A stretch of DNA of 64,000 nt, from positions 134,185-198,184 of the forward strand of contig JAVKDO010000114.1 in NCBI GenBank assembly GCA_040222235.1. Reading direction: 5' to 3'. A program made the translations under genes and the position numbers. The notes under the pieces were generated by a model that was not told the origin of the DNA, made no database searches, and worked only from the letters and a program-made list of their open reading frames with translations. This document shows positions 17,250 through 25,932 of this stretch, in pieces; position 1 is the first letter of the stretch, and every line of letters begins with the position of its first letter. The stretch is from UBA6059 sp040222235 (GTDB taxonomy: Bacteria; Bacteroidota; Bacteroidia; Cytophagales; Cyclobacteriaceae).

Positions 17250-17459
17250 TTAGCTCAACAGCTTTGCTTTGATCAGTATTGCGTTCATTTCTGCAATATT
17301 GCTAATCGAGATGCCTTCTGGACGTTCTACCTCACATGCACCAGTGAAGGTACAATGACCAAAATCTTCTTTTTCCATTTGATTGGCCATGCTTTTGGTG
17401 CGATGATGCTCCTCTGGCTTCCTCTTGGGTAGCGAATTCAGATGATTGATCTTAGGGGA
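17250..17459 (-). pseudogene. C-terminal fragment of succinate dehydrogenase/fumarate reductase iron-sulfur subunit (sdhB)
   Basis: Translating the minus strand here gives KINHLNSLPKRKPEEHH, then FGHCTFTGACEVERPEGIS and ISNIAEMNAILIKAKLLS, then a stop at 17250. This is the tail of SdhB, where family members read FGxCTNTGACExECPKxIS. The third cluster cysteine is replaced by Arg (ERP instead of ECP). An in-frame TGA at 17466-17468 closes the frame upstream, and nothing of the first 170 or so residues of SdhB is present. It is a decayed remnant, lying just downstream of the V-ATPase operon on the same strand. Confidence 0.75.
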
Positions 17460-17503
17460 ATGCTGTCAACATCCGAAAAAATCTTTTTTTCTTGGGTCAA
17501 ACC

Positions 17504-18433
17504 TTACAATTTCATCAATGCATCAAAGAATCCCATATTCTCTCCTTTTTCCTTGATAATCAGAATTGGGATATCACTATCCAGATAGACCAGCTTTTCA
17601 GCGACCGAACCCATCAGTATAGAGGCAATACCAGTCCGTCCTTGGGAACCCATAATGATAAGATCCGTGTCATTTTTTTCTGCATAGGAATAAGTCAGTT
17701 CAGGATAGTGTCCATTATCAGTTAAGAGATATTCACAGGAAGTATTCAATGGGAAATGATACTTGGCCAGAAACTTCTGATGGTCTTTTTCAGCATAGGT
17801 TTTCATAATGGCAGCAAACTCCTGTAGGCTTTTCCCGGTCTTATAATAACCTATCGGCACACCATAGATATGAACCAATTGTAGCTTTATACTAGTGTTT
17901 TCTTGAATGTGAAGTGCGAGTTGAATGGCCAACGCCGAATGCTCAGAAAAGTCAACGGGGACAAGTATTTTGTCGATAGCTACGGGTGAATCACGCGTCA
18001 CAAAAAGGATAGAACAAGGACAATTGCGTGCAATCTTGCTCGAAACGATACCAGATCCATCAAGGTTCTTTTTACGTCCCAAGATGATCAAGTCAACGTT
18101 TTTGACCTTGCTGAGCTTCAGGATTTTGTCAATCGGATGTCCCTCCTTGACTATAATGCTGATACCAACATCCATTTCGATAAAGTATTTTTCGACTTTA
18201 GTCATGATGTCAGTCTCAATACTCTCATCCAACGGGTCAACAAGGCCTGGGTACTTTGCTATTAGCTCATCAGGAAGCTGTAAGTCTTTGGCGACATGCA
18301 CGAAGAAGATGCGCTCCAGTGCCAACATCTTGCACATAGTAGCAGCCTGCCTGATGATATGATCATCCATCTCGGTGAGGTCTAAGCCCACCAGAGCTAC
18401 TTTGTAGGGTTCATATTGAGTCTTTTTCATCAT
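17504..18433 (-). CDS. Tandem-domain universal stress protein (last gene of V-ATPase operon)
   Basis: A 309-residue protein with two USP domains (about 8-150 and 155-300). The second domain starts KILVPVDFSEHS and carries a complete ATP-binding motif, GSQGRTGIASILMGS (GxxGx9GS). In the first the equivalent stretch (LGRKKNLDGSGIVSS) lacks the pattern. The 16-base gap after the proteolipid gene places it in the V-ATPase operon. The C-terminal extension ENMGFFDALMKL is unusual. USPs bind ATP and tune stress responses. A role in sensing energy state for the pump is inferred from the operon alone. Confidence 0.9.
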   Translation of the reverse strand: MMKKTQYEPYKVALVGLDLTEMDDHIIRQAATMCKMLALERIFFVHVAKDLQLPDELIAKYPGLVDPLDESIETDIMTKVEKYFIEMDVGISIIVKEGHPIDKILKLSKVKNVDLIILGRKKNLDGSGIVSSKIARNCPCSILFVTRDSPVAIDKILVPVDFSEHSALAIQLALHIQENTSIKLQLVHIYGVPIGYYKTGKSLQEFAAIMKTYAEKDHQKFLAKYHFPLNTSCEYLLTDNGHYPELTYSYAEKNDTDLIIMGSQGRTGIASILMGSVAEKLVYLDSDIPILIIKEKGENMGFFDALMKL

Positions 18434-18449
18434 CTTTAAGTTTTGGTGT

Positions 18450-18902
18450 TTATAGTATTCCTCTAATTAAAAATAGAGACGCGAATGCTATAATCGCGTA
18501 GAGTTCTGGGAATACGGCCAGGATCAATGCCCGTCCGAAGACATCATTGCCCGAACCAATGCTATCAATGCTATTGGCGCAAACCTTGCCTTGATACATC
18601 CCCGACAGCAGCCCTGCCAGGCCGAGGGCAAGCCCACCACCGAGTATGCCAGCTCCCTGCAGTAGGGTCATCTCTGGACCAATGAGATCTTGCAGGATGA
18701 AAAAGCCTGCAAAGCCATATAGACCTTGGGTGCCAGGTAAGGCACTCAGTACAATAAACGAACCGAAGGCATCCGGCCGTTTCTTCAGCGCACCGACCGT
18801 AGACATAGCACCGATAGCAGTACCCATGGCGCTACCGCAACCTGAGAGGCCTACTAACAGGCCTATGCCTATAAATGCGAGTGTTAAGGGTAAAGCTTCC
18901 AT
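18450..18902 (-). CDS. atpK: V-type ATPase subunit K (proteolipid, c-ring)
   Basis: A 150-residue, four-helix proteolipid made of two fused hairpins (LAFIGIGLLVGLSGCGSAMG and ILGGGLALGLAGLLSGMYQG). Helix 2 contains LPGTQGLYGF and helix 4 FPELYAIIAF. The Thr, Gln, Gln and Glu that ligate Na+ in the Enterococcus hirae K ring (Thr64, Gln65, Gln110, Glu139) all have visible counterparts: PGTQG, MYQGK and PELYA. I therefore predict Na+ coupling. Only one ion-binding carboxylate is present per four-helix subunit, as in other V-type rings. It lies 6 bases after subunit I. Confidence 0.95.
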   Translation of the reverse strand: MEALPLTLAFIGIGLLVGLSGCGSAMGTAIGAMSTVGALKKRPDAFGSFIVLSALPGTQGLYGFAGFFILQDLIGPEMTLLQGAGILGGGLALGLAGLLSGMYQGKVCANSIDSIGSGNDVFGRALILAVFPELYAIIAFASLFLIRGIL

Positions 18903-18908
18903 AATTCT

Positions 18909-20756
18909 CTAATTTGAATGTGATAGGTTTATTTTTCTTAATGGTTTGTATGGGATGCCACCGCCTTCGAATTGAGCGTTGTTGTAAAACTCGACGAATG
19001 TCAACCTGAGAGGGTGTACGAAGGAGCCCAATGCCGCAAGGGCAAAATTGAGACTATGACCCAGTAAGAGAAAAACCACGCCGAGTAGTATACCCCACCA
19101 GTTGTCACCCATTATTTGCATTCCGATCTGGTTAACGACCAGACCCAATACCGAGGATGCTACACCAAGTGCAAACAAGCGCACATAGGAGAGGACATCA
19201 CCTAATATACCCGTTAGGATGAAAAAAAGTGGCAGAATACCGCTAGCAGCTCTGGTCACTACAGGGAGCTTCATGTCGTGAAAGAAGAGCACTAGTAGTA
19301 CACCAAGGGAGAGTACTACCTTTCGTAGCACACCAAAAGGCTGCAACGCCTCAACCCCCTGCATATCGGCCAAAAACATCCAAATGAGCGAAGTGACCAT
19401 GAAGAGCTTGCCAATTTGCGGTAGCCCCGCCATCATACTCTTATACTTGATTTTGTTAACGATAGAGACGATGATGCCAGTGATGATCTGTACCACACCT
19501 ATGAGCAAAGCGACATTGAAGGCATTGAAGATCACGCCGCGATCATCAGGGATGATGACGTATTGCGACAGATATTGGAATAAAGCATTGTCGCTAGACG
19601 CCATTATCGGTAGCCCGAATACACTTCCCGACTTTACCACGCCCATCAGTGTGGTGAATGCCCCGAGGATCATTCCCAAAACAGCCATATTTCTGGATTT
19701 GCTAAAGAAGGTGAACCAGCCTACTGTAGAAACAGCGAAGAGGATCAATCCGTAACCCGCGTCTCCCAGGCAGTAGGCAAAAAGTATAGGGTAAAAAACG
19801 GCGATAAATGGTGTAAGATCCATTTCATAATACCCTGGCAGTTGGAATATTTTGGTAATCGATTCGAAAAGTTTAGGATACTGCGGGTTCTTCAACAGGA
19901 CGGGTACCCTATCCTCGGGCGTGGGGTCGGCCATGGCATAGGATAGATTTTCCTTCTTCATGTATTGTAGCAAGCGATCCTCCATCGTGGCTGGAAACCA
20001 ACCTCTGAGATACAGAATGGATCCTTCAGCATACTCATTACAGCTACCATTGGCCAACTGCAGTGCCAATTGATTTTCGATCCTGACAAGCTCTTGTGAG
20101 AGCAATGGCAGTTGAGATAGGTAGGTGTAAATGGTCTCTGCCCGCTGCACTTTGTTGCGATCAAGTTGTTTTTCCTTTGACTTGATGTCCCCAATGTGCA
20201 AGGAAGGTAGCTGGACAGTATCGAAAGGTAATGAGGGTACTTCGCCCATTGATAGAACCACCAGGTACAGTCTGTCTGAACTCTCGTAAATCACCTGATA
20301 GGTCAATGAGGCCAAGCTCTCCTTTTTGTACTCTCTCTTGTCTGCGATACAGAAGGTGACTTGCACACCTGCTTGAGAGAGCTGCCGTAGCTTATTGGGA
20401 TCGAAGTTGCCCCATGGCTGGAGCTTCTGTTTGTTCTTACGGAGTAGTTCCTCTTCCTGGTGATCTGTCTCTTTCTGGTGCTTTAAGTTCAGAATGTCGT
20501 CTACTATTCGATCCACAGGTGGCTTGTCTGAGTTGGATTCTATGGGGACAATCGAATCTTCATCTCTGTATTCGCTGACAAACTCGATAGCCTTGGTCAA
20601 TCGGGTTTTTTGAAGCTCCAGTTCCTCAATGTCTTCATTCCTGAAATTGTCATTCAACTCTAAATGGATCACGCCTAACTCCTGTAGTATAGAGGTGACT
20701 CTTTCTCTATCCCGGTAATGAAGGAGCAAGTCTATTTTTTTGAACTTTGCTTTCAT
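18909..20756 (-). CDS. atpI: V-type ATPase subunit I (a subunit)
   Basis: A 615-residue stator subunit. The N-terminal half (1-300) is cytoplasmic and coiled-coil rich (KIDLLLHYRDRERVTSILQE, KEKQLDRNKVQRAETIYTYL). The C-terminal half has about seven or eight membrane helices, including FYPILFAYCLGDAGYGLILF and GDVLSYVRLFALGVASSVLG, the latter with the conserved Arg facing the K ring, and HSLNFALAALGSFVHPLRL. It forms the ion half-channels. It overlaps atpD by four bases. Length and motifs are ordinary for bacterial V/A-type pumps. Confidence 0.95.
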   Translation of the reverse strand: MKAKFKKIDLLLHYRDRERVTSILQELGVIHLELNDNFRNEDIEELELQKTRLTKAIEFVSEYRDEDSIVPIESNSDKPPVDRIVDDILNLKHQKETDHQEEELLRKNKQKLQPWGNFDPNKLRQLSQAGVQVTFCIADKREYKKESLASLTYQVIYESSDRLYLVVLSMGEVPSLPFDTVQLPSLHIGDIKSKEKQLDRNKVQRAETIYTYLSQLPLLSQELVRIENQLALQLANGSCNEYAEGSILYLRGWFPATMEDRLLQYMKKENLSYAMADPTPEDRVPVLLKNPQYPKLFESITKIFQLPGYYEMDLTPFIAVFYPILFAYCLGDAGYGLILFAVSTVGWFTFFSKSRNMAVLGMILGAFTTLMGVVKSGSVFGLPIMASSDNALFQYLSQYVIIPDDRGVIFNAFNVALLIGVVQIITGIIVSIVNKIKYKSMMAGLPQIGKLFMVTSLIWMFLADMQGVEALQPFGVLRKVVLSLGVLLVLFFHDMKLPVVTRAASGILPLFFILTGILGDVLSYVRLFALGVASSVLGLVVNQIGMQIMGDNWWGILLGVVFLLLGHSLNFALAALGSFVHPLRLTFVEFYNNAQFEGGGIPYKPLRKINLSHSN

Positions 20757-21349
20757 GCCGCCAGCCCCCTTTCCTTTCGCTTCTTCACTATCTTCTGTGC
20801 AGCCTTGGAGATGTTTTCCCTGTCTTCGAGAAAGCGCTTTATTTTTAGAATGGCCTCTTCATAGGCCGGTATTTGTACCTTTTCGTAGAGATTGACCTTC
20901 TGGGTAGTTTTCTTTCTTGCGGAGTTGAGTGTATCGACCTGTAGGGTTTTGATTTTGATTCTGATATCGAGTGCAATGAACCGCTGTAGTACTTCCATCC
21001 CGGAGGGAACCCAAGCGGGGTAGTTCCACCAGCTTACATCTGCCAGTCGAAAGGAGACCTCTCTGATCTCAGGCACTTTGACACCCACTATCTTCTTATA
21101 GTACACTCCAGGATCCTCCAATGAGAGGATGTTGGGAAACTCTTCCCAAAAGGCCTGAAAGGCCTTTAATTGCTGCTGAATAGTGCTTTTTTCAGCGACC
21201 AAGCTGTCCAGCACCTTCCTCATTTCCTTTTCCTCTTTGCGCAGCGCGGTTTCCTTATTCTTCAGTATAGGCAAGGCTTTCTCCCGGATCGCAAGCTGTC
21301 TGCGAAACTGCTGAATAGTGGTCTTGTTATAGTGGAATTTGAGTGCCAT
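20753..21349 (-). CDS. atpD: V-type ATPase subunit D (central shaft)
   Basis: A 198-residue, almost entirely coiled-coil protein (FRRQLAIREKALPILKNKET, LVAEKSTIQQQLKAFQ) with a C-terminal helix ending AQKIVKKRKERGLAA. This is the pattern of the D rotor shaft that turns inside the A3B3 head. It follows the B gene after 4 bases and overlaps atpI. The sequence is divergent from the textbook D family, but position, length and coiled-coil content support the call. Confidence 0.9.
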   Translation of the reverse strand: MALKFHYNKTTIQQFRRQLAIREKALPILKNKETALRKEEKEMRKVLDSLVAEKSTIQQQLKAFQAFWEEFPNILSLEDPGVYYKKIVGVKVPEIREVSFRLADVSWWNYPAWVPSGMEVLQRFIALDIRIKIKTLQVDTLNSARKKTTQKVNLYEKVQIPAYEEAILKIKRFLEDRENISKAAQKIVKKRKERGLAA

Positions 21350-21353
21350 AGAC

Positions 21354-22706
21354 CTATTCTTCCAACACCAGTTCTTCTTTAGTAACGGTTTCCTTCCAGT
21401 ATTTATTGATCAACTGCTCTTTGATACCCACTTCATACTTTTCGAAGTGTTTTTGTAAGAGCTGCCAGCCAGTATCGAGCATCTCATCTATAGGGATATT
21501 GATGTCTACCGCCAAAAGTTGCATTGCATACTCTTTGGAGAATGCCAGACATTTTTTGTCGTATTCGTTAAGGTCAAAACCATTCTCTCTTTTGGTCTTG
21601 GCATCCATCGCATCTGCATACAAGCGGATGAGCGCATTCATCACCTGAGGATGATCCTCTCGAGTCTTCTTGCCGATCACGTTTTGCTTCAGCCTCGACA
21701 AACTGCGGAAGGGATCGACGATGACCTTACCTATGTCCGTATCGTGTTTCAAAAAGAGCTGACCCTCAGTGATGTATCCCGTATTGTCAGGGATCGCGTG
21801 CGTAATGTCTCCTTCATTGAGCGTAGTGACGGCTATGATAGTGATGGATCCACCATGTACAAACTGGACAGACTTTTCATATATCCGTGCCAGCTCACTA
21901 TACAATGAACCAGGCATGGAGTCCTTGGAAGGTATCTGATCCATCTTATTGGCCACTATAGCCAAGGCATCAGCATAGAGTGTCATGTCTGTCAGCAATA
22001 CCAGCACGTTTTGCTTCTTATCATTTGCAAAGTACTCAGCCGCAGTACACGCCATATCAGGAATGAGCAATCGCTCTAAGGGCGGATTTTCTGAAGTGTT
22101 GATGAAAGAAACGATCTTGTCGAGCACCCCAGCATGCGCAAAAGTATCTTTGAAAAAGAGGTAGTCGTCGTTGGACAGTCCCATACCTCCCAGTATGATC
22201 TTATCAGCTTCAGCTCGCATGGCCACCTCTGCCAGTATCTGATTGTAAGGCTGATCAGGATCAGCGAAAAATGGAATCTTCTGGCCCGTCACCAGCGTAT
22301 TGTTGAGATCGATCCCTGCGATACCTGTAGCAAGGAGGGTAGAAGGCTTGGCCCTCTTGACTGGGTTGACAGCACTGCCGTTGATCAGCCGAGGTTCGCC
22401 TACCAGCTCAGACCCACCATCCATCGGTTCTCCATAGGCGTTGAGGAAGCGACCTGCAAGTAGGTCACCGACTTTGAGCATAGGTGGCTTACCAGAAAAC
22501 ACTACCTCTGACACGGAGGAGATGCCTTCCGTACCCGAAAAAACTTGCAGGGTGACGGTACTACCCATCACACTGATCACCTGCGCAGGTCGGTCATTAA
22601 CCCAGGCCAGCTCCCCATAGCGAGCGCCTTCAGCACTAATTTCACAGGTAGCCTTAGTGATTCTAGATATCTTGGTATAGATCCGTTGAAATGCTTTCCT
22701 TTTCAT
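21354..22706 (-). CDS. atpB: V-type ATPase subunit B
   Basis: A 450-residue non-catalytic head subunit. It starts with the beta-barrel domain (YTKISRITKATCEISAEGARY) and has the RecA-like fold with FADPDQPYNQILAEVAMRAE, ILGGMGLSNDDYLFF, VLVLLTDMTLYADAL and MPGSLYSELARIYE. There is no Walker A motif, as expected for B. Together with A it forms the hexameric A3B3 head. Its start overlaps the A stop by four bases. Confidence 0.96.
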   Translation of the reverse strand: MKRKAFQRIYTKISRITKATCEISAEGARYGELAWVNDRPAQVISVMGSTVTLQVFSGTEGISSVSEVVFSGKPPMLKVGDLLAGRFLNAYGEPMDGGSELVGEPRLINGSAVNPVKRAKPSTLLATGIAGIDLNNTLVTGQKIPFFADPDQPYNQILAEVAMRAEADKIILGGMGLSNDDYLFFKDTFAHAGVLDKIVSFINTSENPPLERLLIPDMACTAAEYFANDKKQNVLVLLTDMTLYADALAIVANKMDQIPSKDSMPGSLYSELARIYEKSVQFVHGGSITIIAVTTLNEGDITHAIPDNTGYITEGQLFLKHDTDIGKVIVDPFRSLSRLKQNVIGKKTREDHPQVMNALIRLYADAMDAKTKRENGFDLNEYDKKCLAFSKEYAMQLLAVDINIPIDEMLDTGWQLLQKHFEKYEVGIKEQLINKYWKETVTKEELVLEE

Positions 22707-24484
22707 AGATGATTGGTTGCTATGGTTAGATCTTCCTCCTGCTCTTCTGCTAGGGTCTTCTCTAGCTCGGCCTCATACTTTTTGAAGTCCGCCGACTCAA
22801 ACAGCGAATAATTCATTTGCTTGAGAAAGTTGATTAGTTTTTTGAAGTAGGTGCCCACATGCTCGAAATTGGTAAAAGCAAAATCTCGTTCGCCGATTTC
22901 CATCACAGCGTTGAGCATGTATTGCTGCCTTTTGATGGATGTATTCATGTCTACATCATCAAAAGAGTCCTGCTGTATCAACGCAAAGTCTATCAGCTCA
23001 CTTTTCCAAAAATTGACATGGTAGCTGACAGGCACAGCATCATCACCGAGTATATTGATCTGGTCTCTGGCTTCTATACCCTCTCTGACCAGATCCTTTG
23101 ATCTCTTGACGAGCTTGACCCACCCTTCCTGGATATGGGTGTCCGTATCCGCAATGAACTCGGGGTAGTCGAGATATTTAGAGTATGATGCCAGCGAGTC
23201 GATTGCTGGATAGCGCTTGGCATCTGCTCGCTTTTGCGATAGCGCATAAAAGCATCGTGCCACCTTACTCGTCGACTCGGTGACGGGCTCTTTGAAATTG
23301 CCACCTGCAGGAGAAACTGTCCCGATAAAAGTGACAGAGCCCTTTGATCCATCGCTCAGCTCCACCATACCGGCGCGACTGTAGAAGTTGGCGATAGTGG
23401 CAGGCAGCTCCACAGGAAAAGCATCAGGGCCGGGGAGTTCTTCCATCCGGTTGGACATTTCGCGAAGGGCCTGCGCCCATCGGGATGTGGAGTCCGCCAG
23501 CATGAGCACCTTCAGTCCCATATTGCGGTAGTACTCGGCAATGGTCATGCCGACATAGACGGAGGCTTCCCTGGCCGCCACAGGCATGTTGGAGGTGTTA
23601 CAGATAATAGTAATTTTCTCATCCAACTTACGACCTGTTGAGGGATCAGTCAGTTGAGGAAACTCAGTAAAAATCTCCACTACCTCATTGGCGCGCTCGC
23701 CGCATGCTACGATGATGACAATATCAGCCTCACTGTTTTTGGCGATAGCCTGCTGCAAGACTGTCTTACCTGTACCAAAGGGTCCTGGGATATAGCCCGT
23801 ACCACCTTCTGCGATCGGGTTGAAAGTATCCATCACGCGCAAGCCCGTTTGTAATATGTGGTAGGGTCGTACTTTCTTCTCAAATGCTTTTACAGCCAGT
23901 TTTACTGGCCACTTCTGCCTCATGGTTACGCTTTGTTTCTCACCTTTTTCAGAGATCAATGTGGCTATCACATCAGAGATTTTGTAGTCCTCCTTTTTGA
24001 CAATGGTATCAACCTTGAATTGACCTTCCAGAGCAAAAGGCACCATGATCTTATGATCGATCCAGTTTTCCTGAACTCTGCCGATCCAGTCCCCGGCCTT
24101 GACTGAATCACCCTTTCTGACGATAGGGGTAAAGGTGAATAGGACATCATCATCCAAAGGGGCGGTGACTTCACCCGTCTCAATAAACAGCCCTCCCATC
24201 TTCGAAAGGTCATTTTGGAGTCCGTCGTAGCGCTTTGAAAGAATTCCCGGGCCAAGCTCTACTTCTAGCATATGTGCCGTAAATTCCACCTCACTGCCCA
24301 TTCGAATGGTTTGACTCGACTCGAAAAGCTGTGCGGAAGCGATGCTGCCATTCACCCGAATTACTTCGGCTTTGAGTTTCTTACCCTCGCTGAGGATCAG
24401 ACAAATCTCGTTTTGCATGACGGAACCCTCAGCTTCTATGGTAATTAGATTTGATACTACGCCTACTACTTTGCCTTTGGTCAT
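22703..24484 (-). CDS. atpA: V-type ATPase catalytic subunit A
   Basis: A 593-residue catalytic subunit with the long N-terminal barrel and the non-homologous insert (about 115-185) that mark V-type A chains. Walker A is GPFGTGKTVLQQ, followed by CGERANEVVEIFTEFPQL with the catalytic Glu, then SNMPVAAREASVYVGMTIAE and MLADSTSRWAQALREMS. It hydrolyses ATP at the A/B interfaces. It overlaps both neighbours by four bases, in the middle of the nine-gene operon. Confidence 0.97.
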   Translation of the reverse strand: MTKGKVVGVVSNLITIEAEGSVMQNEICLILSEGKKLKAEVIRVNGSIASAQLFESSQTIRMGSEVEFTAHMLEVELGPGILSKRYDGLQNDLSKMGGLFIETGEVTAPLDDDVLFTFTPIVRKGDSVKAGDWIGRVQENWIDHKIMVPFALEGQFKVDTIVKKEDYKISDVIATLISEKGEKQSVTMRQKWPVKLAVKAFEKKVRPYHILQTGLRVMDTFNPIAEGGTGYIPGPFGTGKTVLQQAIAKNSEADIVIIVACGERANEVVEIFTEFPQLTDPSTGRKLDEKITIICNTSNMPVAAREASVYVGMTIAEYYRNMGLKVLMLADSTSRWAQALREMSNRMEELPGPDAFPVELPATIANFYSRAGMVELSDGSKGSVTFIGTVSPAGGNFKEPVTESTSKVARCFYALSQKRADAKRYPAIDSLASYSKYLDYPEFIADTDTHIQEGWVKLVKRSKDLVREGIEARDQINILGDDAVPVSYHVNFWKSELIDFALIQQDSFDDVDMNTSIKRQQYMLNAVMEIGERDFAFTNFEHVGTYFKKLINFLKQMNYSLFESADFKKYEAELEKTLAEEQEEDLTIATNHL

Positions 24485-25317
24485 ATGACTGGGGTTTTGA
24501 GTGAACGAACCTTATTTTTTATTCCTTCTTGAAGCTCTTGGAAGCGCGCGGCTCCCTTTTCAGCATTCATCGTTTGCCAGCGATGAACCATCAGCAGTCG
24601 CAGTGTATAGGCAAAGACTTGCTCTCCGCTAAAAAAACTCCTGACCTCATCGAGGTAGTCCCACTTGATCCTATCCATAAGCATCTCTATAGCTGCTGGC
24701 TGATGTGTAGAGATGACTTGTGCTATTTCTTCGATATAGGGATAATCCCTGAGTAGATCAGAGGGTATAGATTTGCCCTGTCCAACTTGATGCATTAGAG
24801 CAACTTCGTCATCGACAGGAGCTGCGAGAAAGTCAAAATACGAATGATTATATGCCGAGAAGAGTCCTTTTAAGCTTCTTTCAAACCGATAGTATTCTGC
24901 GATAAATGGGCCTTTTTGTCCTACGTCTTCATAAAAGAAATCTAGTAGCTTGTTCTCCATCTCGCTGGGAGAGATAGATGAAAACTGATCTTCGTAGGCG
25001 TCTAAAAACGCACTCATGTAGGAAGGAAAGCTTCCTTTATGTTTATGATAATCGAGCAGGTCTTGCTGCGATAGTAAGGCTGGGGTGATAAAAGTGGACT
25101 GGACCAGATCTGAGTGCTTGGCAAACAAGATGTTTAGCAAGTTGTGATTGTCATGAGGATAGATCAGGTAGCGAAATAGCTGCTCATCCGAAGGCTCTAG
25201 GTTTCTCTGGATTGTGTCTAAAATCTCATCTACGTCGATTGGCTGAGCGGGCACATTTTCAGTGATCTGGTCTAAGCTCAAGTTGGGTAGTCCGGAGATG
25301 AGATAGTAGTAGCTCAT
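24481..25317 (-). CDS. DUF2764 family protein, probable subunit-C equivalent of the V-ATPase
   Basis: A 278-residue protein beginning MSYYYLISGLPNLSLDQ, the hallmark of the DUF2764 proteins found in V-ATPase operons of Bacteroidota and Spirochaetes. It is largely alpha-helical with no membrane segment. No conventional subunit C gene is present, and this gene takes its place between E and A, overlapping each by four bases. I infer that it couples the rotor to the K ring as subunit C does. That function is positional inference. Confidence 0.85.
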   Translation of the reverse strand: MSYYYLISGLPNLSLDQITENVPAQPIDVDEILDTIQRNLEPSDEQLFRYLIYPHDNHNLLNILFAKHSDLVQSTFITPALLSQQDLLDYHKHKGSFPSYMSAFLDAYEDQFSSISPSEMENKLLDFFYEDVGQKGPFIAEYYRFERSLKGLFSAYNHSYFDFLAAPVDDEVALMHQVGQGKSIPSDLLRDYPYIEEIAQVISTHQPAAIEMLMDRIKWDYLDEVRSFFSGEQVFAYTLRLLMVHRWQTMNAEKGAARFQELQEGIKNKVRSLKTPVI

Positions 25318-25925
25318 ACCGATTGTCTAAAAAGCAATTGCTCAGTTTGATGATCCAGGTAAGACTTGAAAAGTGCGATGAACTCCTCGTCTGAAAAAGC
25401 TATTTGATACCCCTGATCTTTTTCAGCAATCCGAAAACCTCCAGTTAATTTGTTGCTGAATGTAATAGTCAGGTTCTTGGCATGGTCACAGATGCTTTGA
25501 TGGAACGCCCCCTCTAGTTTGTCCTCCAATTCCTTAGGTAATACGACTTCCAGATCGTTGGTAGGCTGCCAAGTATCAATCGCTGCTAAGATGGCCGACT
25601 TGAGAAACTCAGTGTCTGCAAAGGCGGCCTTGGTGCTCCTAGTTAGTACTTTTTGCGTTAGCACCTGATGGACTTCTGACTTGAGATCACTTATCAGCTG
25701 CTTGCCTTTCAATAGCAATTCGTTTTCGACGGTCCTTGAGATTCTAGCAGCTTCTCGCTGGGCTTGCGCGATAGTTTTTTGCGCTTCACTGCGCGCTGCT
25801 TCCAACAGTTCGGTACGCTTGACTTCTGCCTTATCAAGGATCGCTTTGGAGTCTTTTTCTGCCTTTTCTATTCCTTCGCGATAGATTTTGTCGGTTAGGA
25901 TATCGAGGTTACTTACTTCGGTCAT
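25314..25925 (-). CDS. atpE: V-type ATPase subunit E (peripheral stalk)
   Basis: A 203-residue protein with a long charged N-terminal helix (EGIEKAEKDSKAILDKAEVK, EAQKTIAQAQREAARISRTV) and a globular C-terminal domain with ITFSNKLTGGFRIAEKDQGY, close to the family motif. Subunit E forms the peripheral stalk, normally with G/H, but no G/H gene exists in this operon. It starts 7 bases after the first usp gene and overlaps the DUF2764 gene by four bases. Confidence 0.93.
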   Translation of the reverse strand: MTEVSNLDILTDKIYREGIEKAEKDSKAILDKAEVKRTELLEAARSEAQKTIAQAQREAARISRTVENELLLKGKQLISDLKSEVHQVLTQKVLTRSTKAAFADTEFLKSAILAAIDTWQPTNDLEVVLPKELEDKLEGAFHQSICDHAKNLTITFSNKLTGGFRIAEKDQGYQIAFSDEEFIALFKSYLDHQTEQLLFRQSV

Positions 25926-25932
25926 GATAGTA

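Noticed and set aside
17504..17725. 77-codon plus-strand frame across the end of the distal usp gene
   Set aside because: Antisense to a strong USP domain with no homology of its own.
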